64,000 nt of DNA from Dallia pectoralis (lineage: Eukaryota; Chordata; Actinopteri; Esociformes; Umbridae): positions 3,369,908 to 3,433,907 of the forward strand of contig CM055728.1 in the NCBI GenBank assembly GCA_029465975.1. Direction: 5' to 3'. Numbering within the stretch: the stretch's first letter is position 1; each line of letters starts with the position of its first letter. Under the pieces are notes generated by a model. The model made no database searches, was not told the origin of the DNA, and worked only from the letters and a program-made list of their open reading frames with translations. A program made the position numbers and the translations under genes. Of the stretch, positions 25,291-35,851 are shown in pieces.

Positions 25291-26460
25291 TACAGTTGTC
25301 GTATATGTAAATCATAGCTTGGGAACATTTTACAATTTGTGAGTTGACTTTTTTTTATTGTGTTTTTTTTACCAAGGTCTGTACCTCTGTTTCTTCATTT
25401 GTAGTTACAGCCCTGTGTATGACCATGTTCTTTCCACTAAATGTCAAGTGTTTTTTGTAAAGGTGTTTAATTTAATGTAATAGTGCTTCATGCCATTTCT
25501 TTGTGCTGACTAAATATTCAGTAAAGGAAATTGTCATATTTTACAGTGTCATATTTGTACATAGGAAGTGTGCCCTGCAACAATTAGTTAACTTGTTTGC
25601 GGTTGAGTTGCTGTCATGTATTTCCTTTTTTATTTATCATATTTCTGTTGAGTTACTTGGCTATTAGCATACTCTCTCTGCCTGTCCGCCAGTCATTAGT
25701 TCTCTGTATTATCTTAATCCTGAACCAGGTAAGATGCCCGCAATTGCTGGCTCTTTATTTTTTATATTTGGATTTCCTTAACTTGTGTCCAACAGCATAT
25801 CTCAAGTTTAGTCTGTGTAATCTGCTTTACGTCATTCTGGGTGAGAAAAGAAAATGCATCTGTCCTCCGCTACCTAGTGTTGTGTGTGTATCCTTAATTT
25901 AGACTTACAGCAGATCATGAGTTTGACTGTAACTTATTTGCGAGTCTGACTGAAAGTTATTACTAGTGACCGCTTGAAAATGTGCAATATCATAACTCAC
26001 ATGTACTTTTAACAATGATATTAACCTGTTGTGTACTGTAATAGTATAGATTCAGGAGTTGACCACAATATTTTCCTCTAATGGCAATATTATGCACATC
26101 ATTTTGATATTTTGGGTTATTGGTAAGAAATGAACAGTAATTCCATGAAACCTATTTTCTTTTATATTTGTCTTTTGTTTGTAAGAGCATTGTTGTGTTC
26201 TCTTTAATGCTTTAAAGCTAAGGTATTTGGCTGAGACAGCACTACTTCCAGTTAATTTTAAGAGCAATAGATTGACAAGCTGGCAACCTTAGTAGCTATC
26301 AGAAGGGCAAAAAGGGAAACTCATTTTTCTCTGTGTTAAAGTTGAACCATAATTACTGAACATTTTTCAGTAACAATGTAATCTTTCTTTGTTAAACATT
26401 GTTTAATTTACAATACTTTTTGCAATGGTTGGTGGGTCGGTTGGGGTGTTTCTTGCTTGA
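25291..26460. other. Intergenic, nothing recognised
   Basis: AT-rich with chance frames. No exon or repeat was recognised. Confidence 0.45.
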
Positions 26461-26588
26461 AGCGGTAAATGTTAAGAAACACATCGGAGCAATGACTTCC
26501 CCAATTCTCTCTGTGGGAGGTAGTGTGTACGCTGGTGTTCTAGACACCCAGATGTATGTGTGATGTGTGTGAGGATTGTCATCTTAAG

Positions 26589-27392
26589 CTATTCAGCTCC
26601 AGCCACAAACAGACACAGTCGGCCTGTGCTAGACCTGAGGCGCAAAGCTTTCTTTAGCTTCCTTAAAATGTGCAGGAGCTGTTGCGCCTTTTTGTCCAGT
26701 GTTGTGGTGTTGAGGGACCAGGATAGGTCGTAGGAGATGTACACATCCAGGAATTTGTAGCTGGCCACACGTTCCACCGTGGTCTCATCAATGAGAACTG
26801 GGGCATGTATACGCCATTTTGTGTCCTGTAATCCACAACCAGTTTTCTTAGCATTGATGGCCATGTTGTTATCTGCACACCAAGTCACTAGGTGCTTGAC
26901 CTCTCTGTAGGCTAGCACGTTGTTTCGCTGATTAGAGCAACAACTCATCTGCAAACTTGACAATGAAATTAGAGCTGTGTAGAGGTACGCAAATAACTTT
27001 GCAGCTGAAAAAGTGGGCAAAGCACACGCCCCTGTGTGGAGACCAGTGTTCAGGGTCAGGGTGGAGGAAGTGAGATTGTCCAACCTGACAGAATGAGGTC
27101 TGTTGTTTAGGAAGTATAGAGTGCAGATGCAAAGAGAGGTCCCAAGGTCTTGGAGTTTAGTAACCAGCCTGGAGGGGATGGCTATATAGAATTCTGAGCT
27201 AAAGTCTGTGAACAGCATTCGCACATATGTGTTGGTTTTGTCCAGGTGGGTCAGGGCAGAGTGGACAGTAGTGGAGATGGCATCCTCAGTAGACCTGTTG
27301 GTGCGATAGGCAAACTGGTGTGGGTCCAGAGTTGGAGCTAGGCAGGAAATACTGTAATACTGTATAATTTTATCTCCATCATTTTTGGACAA
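26589..27392 (-). pseudogene. LINE reverse transcriptase remnant
   Basis: A minus-strand frame of 267 codons covers part of a non-LTR reverse transcriptase: DPHQFAYRTNRSTEDAISTT, then LFTDFSSEFYIAIPSRL (the usual DFSSAFNTI block), LNTGLHTGACALP (for GxPQGCVLSP), the LVTWCADNNMAINAKKT and VERVASYKFLDVYISYDLSW blocks, and a C-terminal HILRKLKKA. The catalytic (F/Y)ADD box is destroyed (FAYLYTA), so it cannot be active. The wording resembles the Rex1/L2-like LINEs of fish. It lies upstream of naa80 on the opposite strand. Confidence 0.85.
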
Positions 27393-27677
27393 CCGTAAAG
27401 GTGAGTGGGTTCAAGAGAGTCCGGTTCAAAGACCTTCTACTTTTATCCTGCCTGATGCAGGTCTCATTTCAGCCCTCCATAAGCCCTCGGTTTGTCAGGA
27501 AAGACTGCCTGTATTCCACTGCGGTTGTATATGTGCACATCGATCCACCGTTATTTGTCAGCTTTGTAGCTTCAGATCTAAAGCTTACCGGTGTAACCAG
27601 GAGTGTTTGCATGAAGATTGATCCCCATGCTCTGTGGTGTTGTGAGCATCACTGTCCAAATTTTCTCGGGATTACAG
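27393..27677. other. Immediate 5' flank of the naa80 exon
   Basis: Ends in a plausible splice acceptor (gggattacag) at 27677. The naa80 frame is closed by a TGA at 27643-27645 with no ATG after it, so the naa80 start codon must lie in an exon further upstream, which I could not place. Confidence 0.5.
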
Positions 27678-28473
27678 GTGTGACGGCGGGGGGCTACAGG
27701 CGGTCCCACTGCACCAGCGGCCAGACCTGCTGGAAACTTGTGCTGACTTGGTGAACAGCGAGTGGCCACGGAGCCACGGGGCACGGGTCCACTCCCTTCA
27801 GAAGTCCTGTCAGGAGTTCCCTGTGGTTTTGCTGCTGCTTCATGGATCTGGGAACGAGGACTGTGTAGACGAGACCCTCTTGGGTCATGTCCGGCTGTCT
27901 CGTGTGGTGTCCCACCCTGGGAGCCTCTTTGTGGAGTCTGTGGTGATCTCCAAAACCCAGCGAGGAAAGGGCTACGGCCGGACACTGATGCAGGAGGCTG
28001 AGCGTTATGCCAGGGCCAGAGGTTTTAGTAGTCTGTGTCTGACCACTCACGACAAGCAGCACTTCTACGCCCACCTGGGCTACGTTCTGTCCTCGCCGGT
28101 GCAGAACTCCGGCATCATGTCTTCCTTTGTGCCCATGGAAGTGTTGGAGAGGTTTTCCAGACTTGCAGGAACAGATGACACCTTAGGAGAGGTACAGGGA
28201 GGCCCACCACCACAGCATCCCCACTTACTTCTATCCCCTTCTAGTCTTCCTACTCCTCCTAGTCTTCCTACTCCTCCAGCGCCTCTTCTAGCTTCACCTA
28301 CTGCTCCTCTTCAATTCCTTCCTCCATTTCATCTACCTCCACCACCTACTCCCCCTATTCCACCACCTCCCCCTCCTCAGTGTCCAGCCTGGCTGGTGGT
28401 TCAGACACTAGAGAAAACGCCTTACAGAGACCCTAAAGGAGTTCCTATCTTCTGGATGCAGAAGACCTTCTGA
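27678..28473 (+). CDS. naa80: naa80 (nat6): actin N-terminal acetyltransferase, 5' exon missing
   Basis: NAA80 acetylates the processed N terminus of actin in the cytosol and thereby influences filament dynamics. The main exon starts after an acceptor at 27677 and encodes LHQRPDLLETCADLVNSEWP, then the GNAT fold with GHVRLSRVV (strand), LFVESVVISKTQRGKGYGRT (acetyl-CoA loop QRGKGYG, matching R/Q-x-x-G-x-G) and LTTHDKQHFYAHLGY. A long proline-rich insert (PPPPTPPIPPPPPP) follows, as in the mammalian protein where it binds profilin, and the end is GVPIFWMQKTF-stop. It lacks the N-terminal start exon. An AATAAA at 28832-28837 is a likely polyadenylation signal. It lies 0.57 kb upstream of hyal3 on the same strand, the same pairing as in human. 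Confidence 0.92.
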
Positions 28474-28831
28474 GTCTGAGGTCCTGGCTGACCTCTGGCT
28501 CTGCTGCCATTTCGCTCTCCCGTACACACATATTCAGATCATAGGAAGTCTCCCCCTCTAGCCTATTTTGTACCACAGCTGGGTGACAGCCTAAAAAAGA
28601 AGGATATTCCATCAGTTTGGCTCTGACTCTGATAACCCACATAGTATCTGAGACTTGACAGCGAGACACTTGCTGGTATAGACTGGAACGTTTTTGTTGC
28701 AAGCCAAATGTTTGTGTTAATTAAGTGCCACAGCAGTTTTTCTTGTCTTAAAACAGAAAATGTATGACTTGATGGGTTAACGTCAACTGAACAAATGAAG
28801 AATTTATAACTGGAGTTGTATTCTGTCTTAA

Positions 28832-28837
28832 AATAAA
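28832..28837 (+). terminator. naa80 polyadenylation signal
   Basis: AATAAA about 360 bases after the naa80 stop codon and about 200 bases before the hyal3 start. Confidence 0.6.
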
Positions 28838-29045
28838 AACTCACCAACGTGTTTTGTGTTTTTTGTATCACTTTGTAAGATTGCAAACTCGTACCATTAA
28901 TATATCTAATATATCTCGAAAACAACTTATTTGTGGGCAACAGTCCACAAGCTTAAAAAAGTAACATCAGTAAGTACTGCATTTAGTTTGACCAGATTTT
29001 TGTCTGTTTTTTTAGGAACGACTTGACTTTATTCTGTGAACAGCT

Positions 29046-31189
29046 ATGTTGCTGGACAGCTCCTTTTTCTCGTTGCTTCTCATTTCCATCATCCGTGTCG
29101 CATCTCTATGTGGAGCCCTCAATGATACTAGTCGTTCTGATCCCACAATGTCCATGGCTGCTGCAGGGCCAATTGTCCAGGACCGGGCCTTCACCGTGGT
29201 CTGGAACATACCCACTCTGAGATGCGAGAAACGTTACGGAATCCACCTGGGCCTGAAGGATTTTGACATTTTGGAAAACCATCGCCACAGTTTCAAGGGC
29301 CAAAACGTTAGTATCTTCTACTACAACCAGCTGGGGCTCTACCCATACATCTCACAGGAGGGTATGGAAGTCAACGGAGGGGTTCCCCAGAAGGGTGACA
29401 TGCAGGCTCACCTGGCTCTGGCGGAGACACAGATCTCAGGTTTGCTCAGGCCGCACTTCAACGGCTTGGCCTCTATTGACTGGGAGGAATGGCGTCCCCT
29501 GTGGGTGAGGGACTTTGGCATGAAGCACAAGTACAAACAATTGTCTAAAAGGCTAGTGAGGCGGGAACACCCAGAGCTAACCAAACAGGAAGTGAACAAC
29601 CTGGCACGTAAGGAGTTTGAGAGTGGTGCCAGGGCTTTTATGTCTGAAACACTGCGGTTAGGAGTGTGTCTGCGGCCAAGGGGACTTTGGGGCTTCTACG
29701 GTTATCCCGAATGCTTCAATAACTACTTGAAGCAGAAAGGAGAGTACACGGGTCACTGCCACCCCAAGACCAAGCAGAAGAATGACCATTTAGCCTGGCT
29801 CTGGCGTCAGTCCACCGGCCTCTACCCCAGTATCTATCTTCCGCTTCATCTGGCAGGGTCCTCTGATGCCACCAACATGGTCCGGTATAGACTGATCGAA
29901 GCACTGAGGGTGGCGAAACAATATCCCTCCACTAGAACCCATGCCACTCCTGTACTGCCCTATGCCAGACTGGCATTTGCCCACACTCTCCAATTCCTTA
30001 ACAAGGTAAACAGTACAACTCAGTGTCTTCCATACCAGTTATTATCACTGTTAGAATTATTGTTATTATTATTGTCTACTATTGACATGTATGTTATGAC
30101 TTGGTAGAATGCTGTACGGAACAACACCGATGAGCCAAAACAATATGACCACTCGCAGGTGACTTGAGTAACATTGATCAACTCTTAACAAGGGCACATC
30201 GATTAGATGGTAAGTGAATAATCAGTTCTCGTAGTTGAGGTGTTGGATGCAGGAGAAATGAGCAGGATTAAAGACCAGGGCGACTTTGACCAGAGCCAAT
30301 TTGTTATGGCTCAACCAAACGGCTAAAGGGGGCCCCCGGATTGCAGTGGTGAGTACCTTCTGACAGTGGTCCGACAAGGGACAAACCCTGTATGTTTGAC
30401 GCCCAAGGCGCATCGATGTGCCAGGACAACAAAGGCTGTCCATCACCAAAAGCGCCTACAATAGCATCCACAAACTTTTGGTACGACTTATCCGGCCGCA
30501 CACCAACCAACCAAATCTGTTGGCTGGGATTCCTTGCTCTTTTTATTGATTTTTTATGCAATCATGAAGAAACCTCCAAATGATTTTACCTCCAAAATGA
30601 TATTGAAAAATACCCTTTTCTAACATGATCGCAAGATTGAACAGTTCTCTAGAAACCCTGGGCTCAGTCTAAGATGGATGCATTATTTTCCTTCTGTGCC
30701 CTTCAAACGTGGAATGCTCTACAGAATGACCTTGCTTGAAAACTGTCTATGGCACATTTAAAAAGTCTGACTAAACATTTTACAGTGAAATGTACTTGGT
30801 TTTTTAATGTTTCGATCATGCATCTGTGGGATGTCCTGGACCAACAAGGTTCCACTTACAGAACTTGAAGGATCTGCTGCATGTCTTGGTGCCAGTTACT
30901 ATAGGAAACCTTAAGGGTCGAGCGGGTCGCTGTTGTTTTGGCTGCATGCGAAGGACCAACAGCATATTATTCAATACAAGTAGTTTTATTGGTTTTGGCT
31001 TATTGGTGTAGGTCTTAGGTCAAATCTTCAAGCTGGTCTCAAATTCATATGGGGATGTGTTTGTTTTGTAGTAATCCATGACAAATCATGACTCGTTATG
31101 ACATTTGACATTAATTGTTTTTTTTACACGTATGGGGATAGGGATATTTTATTGGAAACACATTGTATTCTGGATCAGTGTTTCAATAC

Positions 31190-31284
<95 letters not shown>

Positions 31285-31333
31285 TGTGTCTGTGTCTGTG
31301 TCTGTGTCTGTGTCTGTGTCTGTGTCTGTGTCT

Positions 31334-31425
<92 letters not shown>

Positions 31426-31995
31426 ACAGACCTGGAGCACACACTGGGAGAGAGTGCAGCGCTGGGGGCCGCAGGAGTTGTACTGTGGGGGGAGCTAATG
31501 TTTGCTAAGTCAAAGGTCAGATCCCTGAACCCTTACCTTTCTTGAACATCCACTATACTCTAAACATACTGTCATATATGTCCATCTACTCAGTAGACAT
31601 TTTATTAGTAACAATCTTGTCCACCAAGCTGGACTGGTGTACATTGATAATTGCTTTAAGTGTGTATACAGGATTGGTTTTAATTAGAGTCTGTGCTCTT
31701 CCTCTCTCCCCAGCGTCAGTGTGAGATACTGAGGGACTATGTTCACTTTGAACTAGGAGTGTACATCAGGACCTTGAAGAGCGGCGTGCAGCGTTGCAGC
31801 GAGGACAGATGCCATGGCAACGGGCGCTGCGCCAGACGGGACTCCTACACGGATTACATGATTCCCCTGTCCAACCCCCTCCTGGACCCATCTATTGACC
31901 ATAGCTACCTCCGTGGTAACTTCCTGTGTCAATGCTATCAGGGCTGGGTGGGTGAGGAGTGTCAGGAAAGGATAGCCTTGATCAGTAGTACTTAG
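29046..31995 (+). CDS. hyal3: hyal3-like hyaluronidase
   Basis: A glycoside hydrolase family 56 hyaluronidase, secreted or lysosomal. Exons: 29046-30005 (or 30012), 31430-31515 and 31714-31995. A signal peptide covers about residues 1-24 (SSFFSLLLISIIRVASLCGA). Family blocks are FTVVWNIPTLRC, IFYYNQLGLYPY, the catalytic SIDWEEWRPLW (proton donor E147 in DWE), RPRGLWGFYGYPEC, NDHLAWLWRQSTGLYPSIYL and GESAALGAAGVVLWG. A C-terminal EGF-like module has CSEDRCHGNGRCARRD and FLCQCYQGWVGEECQ. HYAL3 is chosen over HYAL1/2 from WNIPTLRCEKRYGIHL and from the naa80 neighbour. Splicing of exon 2 is odd: at the ancestral phase the acceptor reads GG. An alternative donor at 30013 with the AG at 31428-31429 restores the frame (444 aa). 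A 5' UTR intron may end at about 29013. Confidence 0.88.
30124..30950 (+). mobile_element. Tc1-like element remnant in hyal3 intron 1
   Basis: It begins with the terminal repeat accgatgagccaaaacaata and contains degraded transposase text (gatcatgcatctgtgggatg, tcctggaccaacaagg, ggatctgctgcatgtcttgg). It is the same family as the copy at 17548-18158. No open transposase frame remains. Confidence 0.6.
31191..31424 (+). repeat. Compound (TG)n / (TGTGTC)n microsatellite
   Basis: An unbroken TG run of about 90 bases, a (tgtgtc)n block at about 31281-31340, then another TG run to 31424. It ends five bases before the splice acceptor AG of hyal3 exon 2, so it occupies the place of the polypyrimidine tract. 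Confidence 0.98.
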
Positions 31996-32922
31996 ATGAG
32001 CAGTGTCAGGAAAGTATGGCCACTATCAACAATACCCAGTAGAATGTAATCTTAATTTCTGTGTACTGTGACATTGCAATTCCACCAAGTGTAACAAAGT
32101 AAAAAACAGTCGGCTTGTCATACTAAGGCTCTTTTTGTCAGCATATCATTCTGTACAATTAATTTCCACTCATGTTGAATTTGTTTTTGTTTTACAATTA
32201 ATTTCCATGCTTTCACATGCATACATTTATACGTAAAATAATACTCCTTTGAAATCTTCTACTGGTTGCAGATGGAACTTTTAGGGTCACGTGGACATGT
32301 CAAACTTTAATCTGGAATCGTAGCTTTGAGATTACATACATTTTTTAATTGAAGAGTTTGTTCCTGTTTTGTCACTCAAGATGCTATAAAGTGTTCAGTA
32401 CTGCAATTTTGTTGAATGAGTCGCTTTGTTTAGGTTGTTTGTCTAGAGTAGACCAAACCACAGACTGAAAAATAGGTTTTTACATGTTTTTAAAAGTATA
32501 AAATGTAAATATCACATGTATACAAATAATCAGACCCTGTATTCAGCACTTAGAACCTTTTTCTGCCTTGCCACTCTACTAAGGCCTAATTGGCCTGCTA
32601 CAGAGTTTGCTTTTTGCGTGTTCTTCCATAACTGTAGAGGATTTCTGTATTATGTACAGATTGTTGGCAAAAAATATTTAATAAATTATAAATGTAGTCC
32701 ATATCACAACAAAATGGGGAGAAAGTTATAGGGCCTGGGTACTTTCCAAAGTCACTGTAAAATACATTTGAAACACAGTAGGTAGGACATTTCAACAAGT
32801 GAGGGGTTGATTCTGGATGGGCCCACACCAGGTGAATGGTTGGGTGGTCCAGATGTGCTTTGGTGTTGGTACAGGGTAACAGTTGGTAGGATAGTGTCCT
32901 AAACCCCCTTATTGGCCTGTTC
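31996..32922. other. 3' flanks of hyal3 and lsmem2 (converging)
   Basis: hyal3 (+) and the lsmem2-like gene (-) end towards each other here, so both 3' UTRs must lie in this 0.9 kb. An AATAAA-like word is present at about 32680 on the plus strand. No other feature was recognised. Confidence 0.5.
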
Positions 32923-34377
32923 TCAGGGTCCTCCTGTGAGGGCTGTCAAGTTATTCCGTAGTTCCTTCAGCTGCTGTGATACAACCTGTATCTCCCTCAC
33001 TGCCTTGGTTAGGGACTGGAGTGCACTGCCCTGCTGCACTGTGGTGGAAATACAGAAACCCAGTCACCAAGACACCAAGGAAAAATGTGCAAACATGGTT
33101 GGATTTCAAATCAAGGTTTCACAAGGAAGTCAATTTCTTTACCTAAGAAATAGAAGATGAGAAGTGTTGTCAATAGCATCAGGGCTATCACTGCAACTGC
33201 CAAGGAGTATCGAAGTGACATGGGTGTCAACAGGTCACGAACAGTGCTCTGCCATCGTCTTTTTATTGGCTGCCCGGCCTGATAGACAAGTGGTCTGTTC
33301 CTGTGATGGAAGTTCCCATTGGTGGAAGGTGCTGGAGGAAGAGGTGGCCTTCTGCTGCCTTAAAACAATGTAGATGAATGCAATGAAGATTGTATTGATA
33401 ATATTTTTATCCATGAAGTATAAAGTAAATAGATATTTTGTACTTATTATTTTGTGCTGATATAAGTCAGGTACTAATTACATCACTGCAACGTTTACAT
33501 GAAAAACAATCTTGATATTGGGGCTTGACCCTTTTGAAATTGTATTTCTTGAAATCTAATTCAACAAAACCATAGAACATTGAAAAAGTAAAATGATTAT
33601 GTATCAAAGCAAGGAATAGCTTGAGTTTGTGGATGTGGAATCTACAGAATCTTGTGGAAACTTGTTCAGAGTCAAGAATCTCCCTTCGTGACCTGGTTGT
33701 TTGGGCTGGGGGGGGGGGTTGGTTGTGTGTTTTGTCTCCCTCTGATGTCTATTGTCTCTATTCTCCTGACACCCGGATCTGATCTTCTGCACACCTGTTA
33801 GAGATCAATAATCTGCACACCTGGACCTGATCTCACATCAAGGGAGGTATTTAAGAGTCGACCAGACCTTCAGTCTCTGTCGGATTGTTACGTTATCAGC
33901 GAATACCCAGCGCTCACACTTTGAGAACATGGTGTCACTGGAGCACTGTGAGATCTCACTACGGGGAACTACGGACTCTTCACTTCCCTTACATCACCTG
34001 GCTGCAATTCCTGGACCACTTCGTTCAATAAACCTTATTGTTACACCTTATCTGAGCGCCTGTCTACTCCTGGGTTATACCTTGCCTGGTTCGTGACATT
34101 CTGCTCAAAACAAAAATTGTTATGACGGGACATAAGGATTTATATTACTGTACTTAATTTATTGGCTAAAGACAAAGGGGATGTTAATACGATGTTTCAA
34201 ATGTGACAGTGGGGTACCTTTGTGGTTGTGTTCTTGGTGGGTTCTGTGCAGATCATTAATAGACTCCACGGAATGTAGCTCAATCTCAGTCAGGTTCCGA
34301 TCACTAATCCTGGTACAAAACACAGATGTGGCAACGGATGATACTGAAGATGCAGGGGATGGAGGTTTTATTTCCAT
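32923..34377 (-). CDS. lsmem2: lsmem2-like leucine-rich single-pass membrane protein
   Basis: Three minus-strand exons, 34377-34218, 33358-33143 and 33038-32923, join in phase into 163 codons. The protein starts MEIKPPSPASS, has LTEIELHSVESINDLHR, a proline-rich linker (RRPPLPPAPST), one membrane segment (LAVAVIALMLLTTLLIFYFL, about residues 101-120) and a C-terminal leucine-rich coiled coil (LQSLTKAVREIQVVSQQLKE, then LRNNLTALTGGP). This layout, the length (human LSMEM2 is about 164 aa as I recall) and the position beside HYAL3 suggest LSMEM2. The first two segments lie on opposite sides of an LTR insertion in intron 1. An acceptor just before the ATG (tctcttttcag) points to a 5' UTR intron. 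Molecular role unknown. Confidence 0.72.
33705..34098 (+). mobile_element. LTR retrotransposon end (PPT plus LTR) in lsmem2 intron
   Basis: A polypurine tract (gggctgggggggggg) is followed by an LTR-like unit beginning about tggttgtgtg and ending gttcgtgaca. It contains a TATA-like tatttaagag and the polyadenylation word caataaac near its 3' part, in the order expected of an LTR. No gag or pol is present, so it is a 3' remnant. The family is not identified and no target duplication was found. Confidence 0.5.
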
Positions 34378-35707
34378 TTTCCTGAAAAGAGATTGGGGAC
34401 AGGATGATACCACCATCATGGACATCACATTTGTAAAAGTTATTGTTGTGGTGAATCTAATTTAAAACTGTTGCGGGAACTCGATATTTGAACTCCCAGT
34501 GGAGAGGGGTTTGCTTTAAAAACCATTTCAGCCATGCAGTCTAGCTGATTTCCAAAACATTTACATTAATAAAATGCTTAAAGCTAATGAAGCTGTACGA
34601 TATTGACATGATGGGATTGACAGCCATATTTGTCATGATAAAAGTGAGACTGACAACACATTTCACATGCAAAAACACGCCCATGATTTATCAAACTTGA
34701 AACTTATTTTCAGTTCTGGTAACTTGGCATCACCCAGGAACTTTAGGGACAAAATATAGGTTTTCTCCACACAATAAATAATCCATAGTGCTTTTTTCTC
34801 TTTCCATCATCAACTGGCATTCCGGCCCCCTTTAAGCTTACCTTCCGAGAAGATGAAACAGACAACAAAGAAAATGTACTCACTTAACGTAACAATGTGT
34901 CTGTTCAAGAACAGAAATGGTGGTAAGACGAATCCGGTGTCAACAGATCATGATACACACAAACAGAATATACATCCACAGCGGTATTACTTAGTCTTTC
35001 AAATATATACTCTAGACTGAGTTCACAGTTCACATGAAGCCAACTGAACTCAGGGTTTTGTGTCTGGGTCTCTTTGCCCCTGAGCCCTATGCTGTTTCAG
35101 GCTAGCCCCTACCCTAAAATAGAAGCCAGGACGAGGCTGGTATTAATAGCTGTTACTGGGACACAGGTTCATTGCATTATCAGAGGAAAAACAGTAATCA
35201 GCAGGGCCCAAAGCAAACTAAAAGATTTCTAAATGTTACAAAAAGTACTTATTTTTCAGAATTTATGTTATAAAAGGCAGACGTAACAGCTGTTCCATGT
35301 CACAGATGATTGACGTAGATGACAAGGGGCAGTGAGGATTAATTTGGTGACTGTCACTCTGCAGACACATACATTCTTTGAATTGTCTGGGCCAGTGTTA
35401 TGGCATCGTTTTTTGTTATTTGACTGTGTTATGGCGGAGAGAGTTGGGAATATATACTCTGTCACTGTCAGACTTTCACGCCACAGGCATAGTCTCTGAC
35501 TTACTATAGGCCTACTGGCATTTTTTCAAATTACAAAACAATTTTAAACTATTACAATAATGCATCGAATTGACAATGAAAAATGTTGCAGAGACTAAAA
35601 GCAAATCATATTAATTTATTAATTTCAAATACGTTTTATGTTAACCAGCGCGAAAAAACTCGGGTGTGGTGGTTTCACCAAATGTTTGAAGAATGTGTAT
35701 CGTCAAC
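34378..35707. other. Divergent spacer between lsmem2 and amt
   Basis: No exon was recognised. The non-coding first exon of lsmem2 must lie somewhere here. The amt promoter is at its right end. Confidence 0.45.
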
Positions 35708-35732
35708 AACTACATTTCCCAACATGCATTGC
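35708..35732 (+). promoter_or_regulatory. ZNF143/STAF-type site in the amt promoter
   Basis: aactacatttcccaacatgc followed by attgc closely matches the ACTACAATTCCCAGAATGC-type ZNF143 (STAF) binding site found in many vertebrate housekeeping promoters. It lies 120-145 bases upstream of the amt start codon. Confidence 0.6.
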
Positions 35733-35851
35733 AATTCCAAGGGTCGCTGTTTTGCATAGAAAGTAGAATTACGATTTCAGAGTCCAACTAGTAAGCGAAT
35801 CCAACGTGTTTTGGATCGTGAGTATTTAAATCTGTTTGCAAGAAAGAAACC

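Noticed and set aside
27401..27754. Possible 117-codon gene upstream of naa80
   Set aside because: It overlaps the conserved naa80 exon in another frame and has no recognisable domain.
31098..31545. Long open frames of Cys-Val, Thr-His and similar repeats over the TG tract on both strands
   Set aside because: They exist only because the repeat has no stop codons. The plus-strand frame merely runs into the true hyal3 exon 2.
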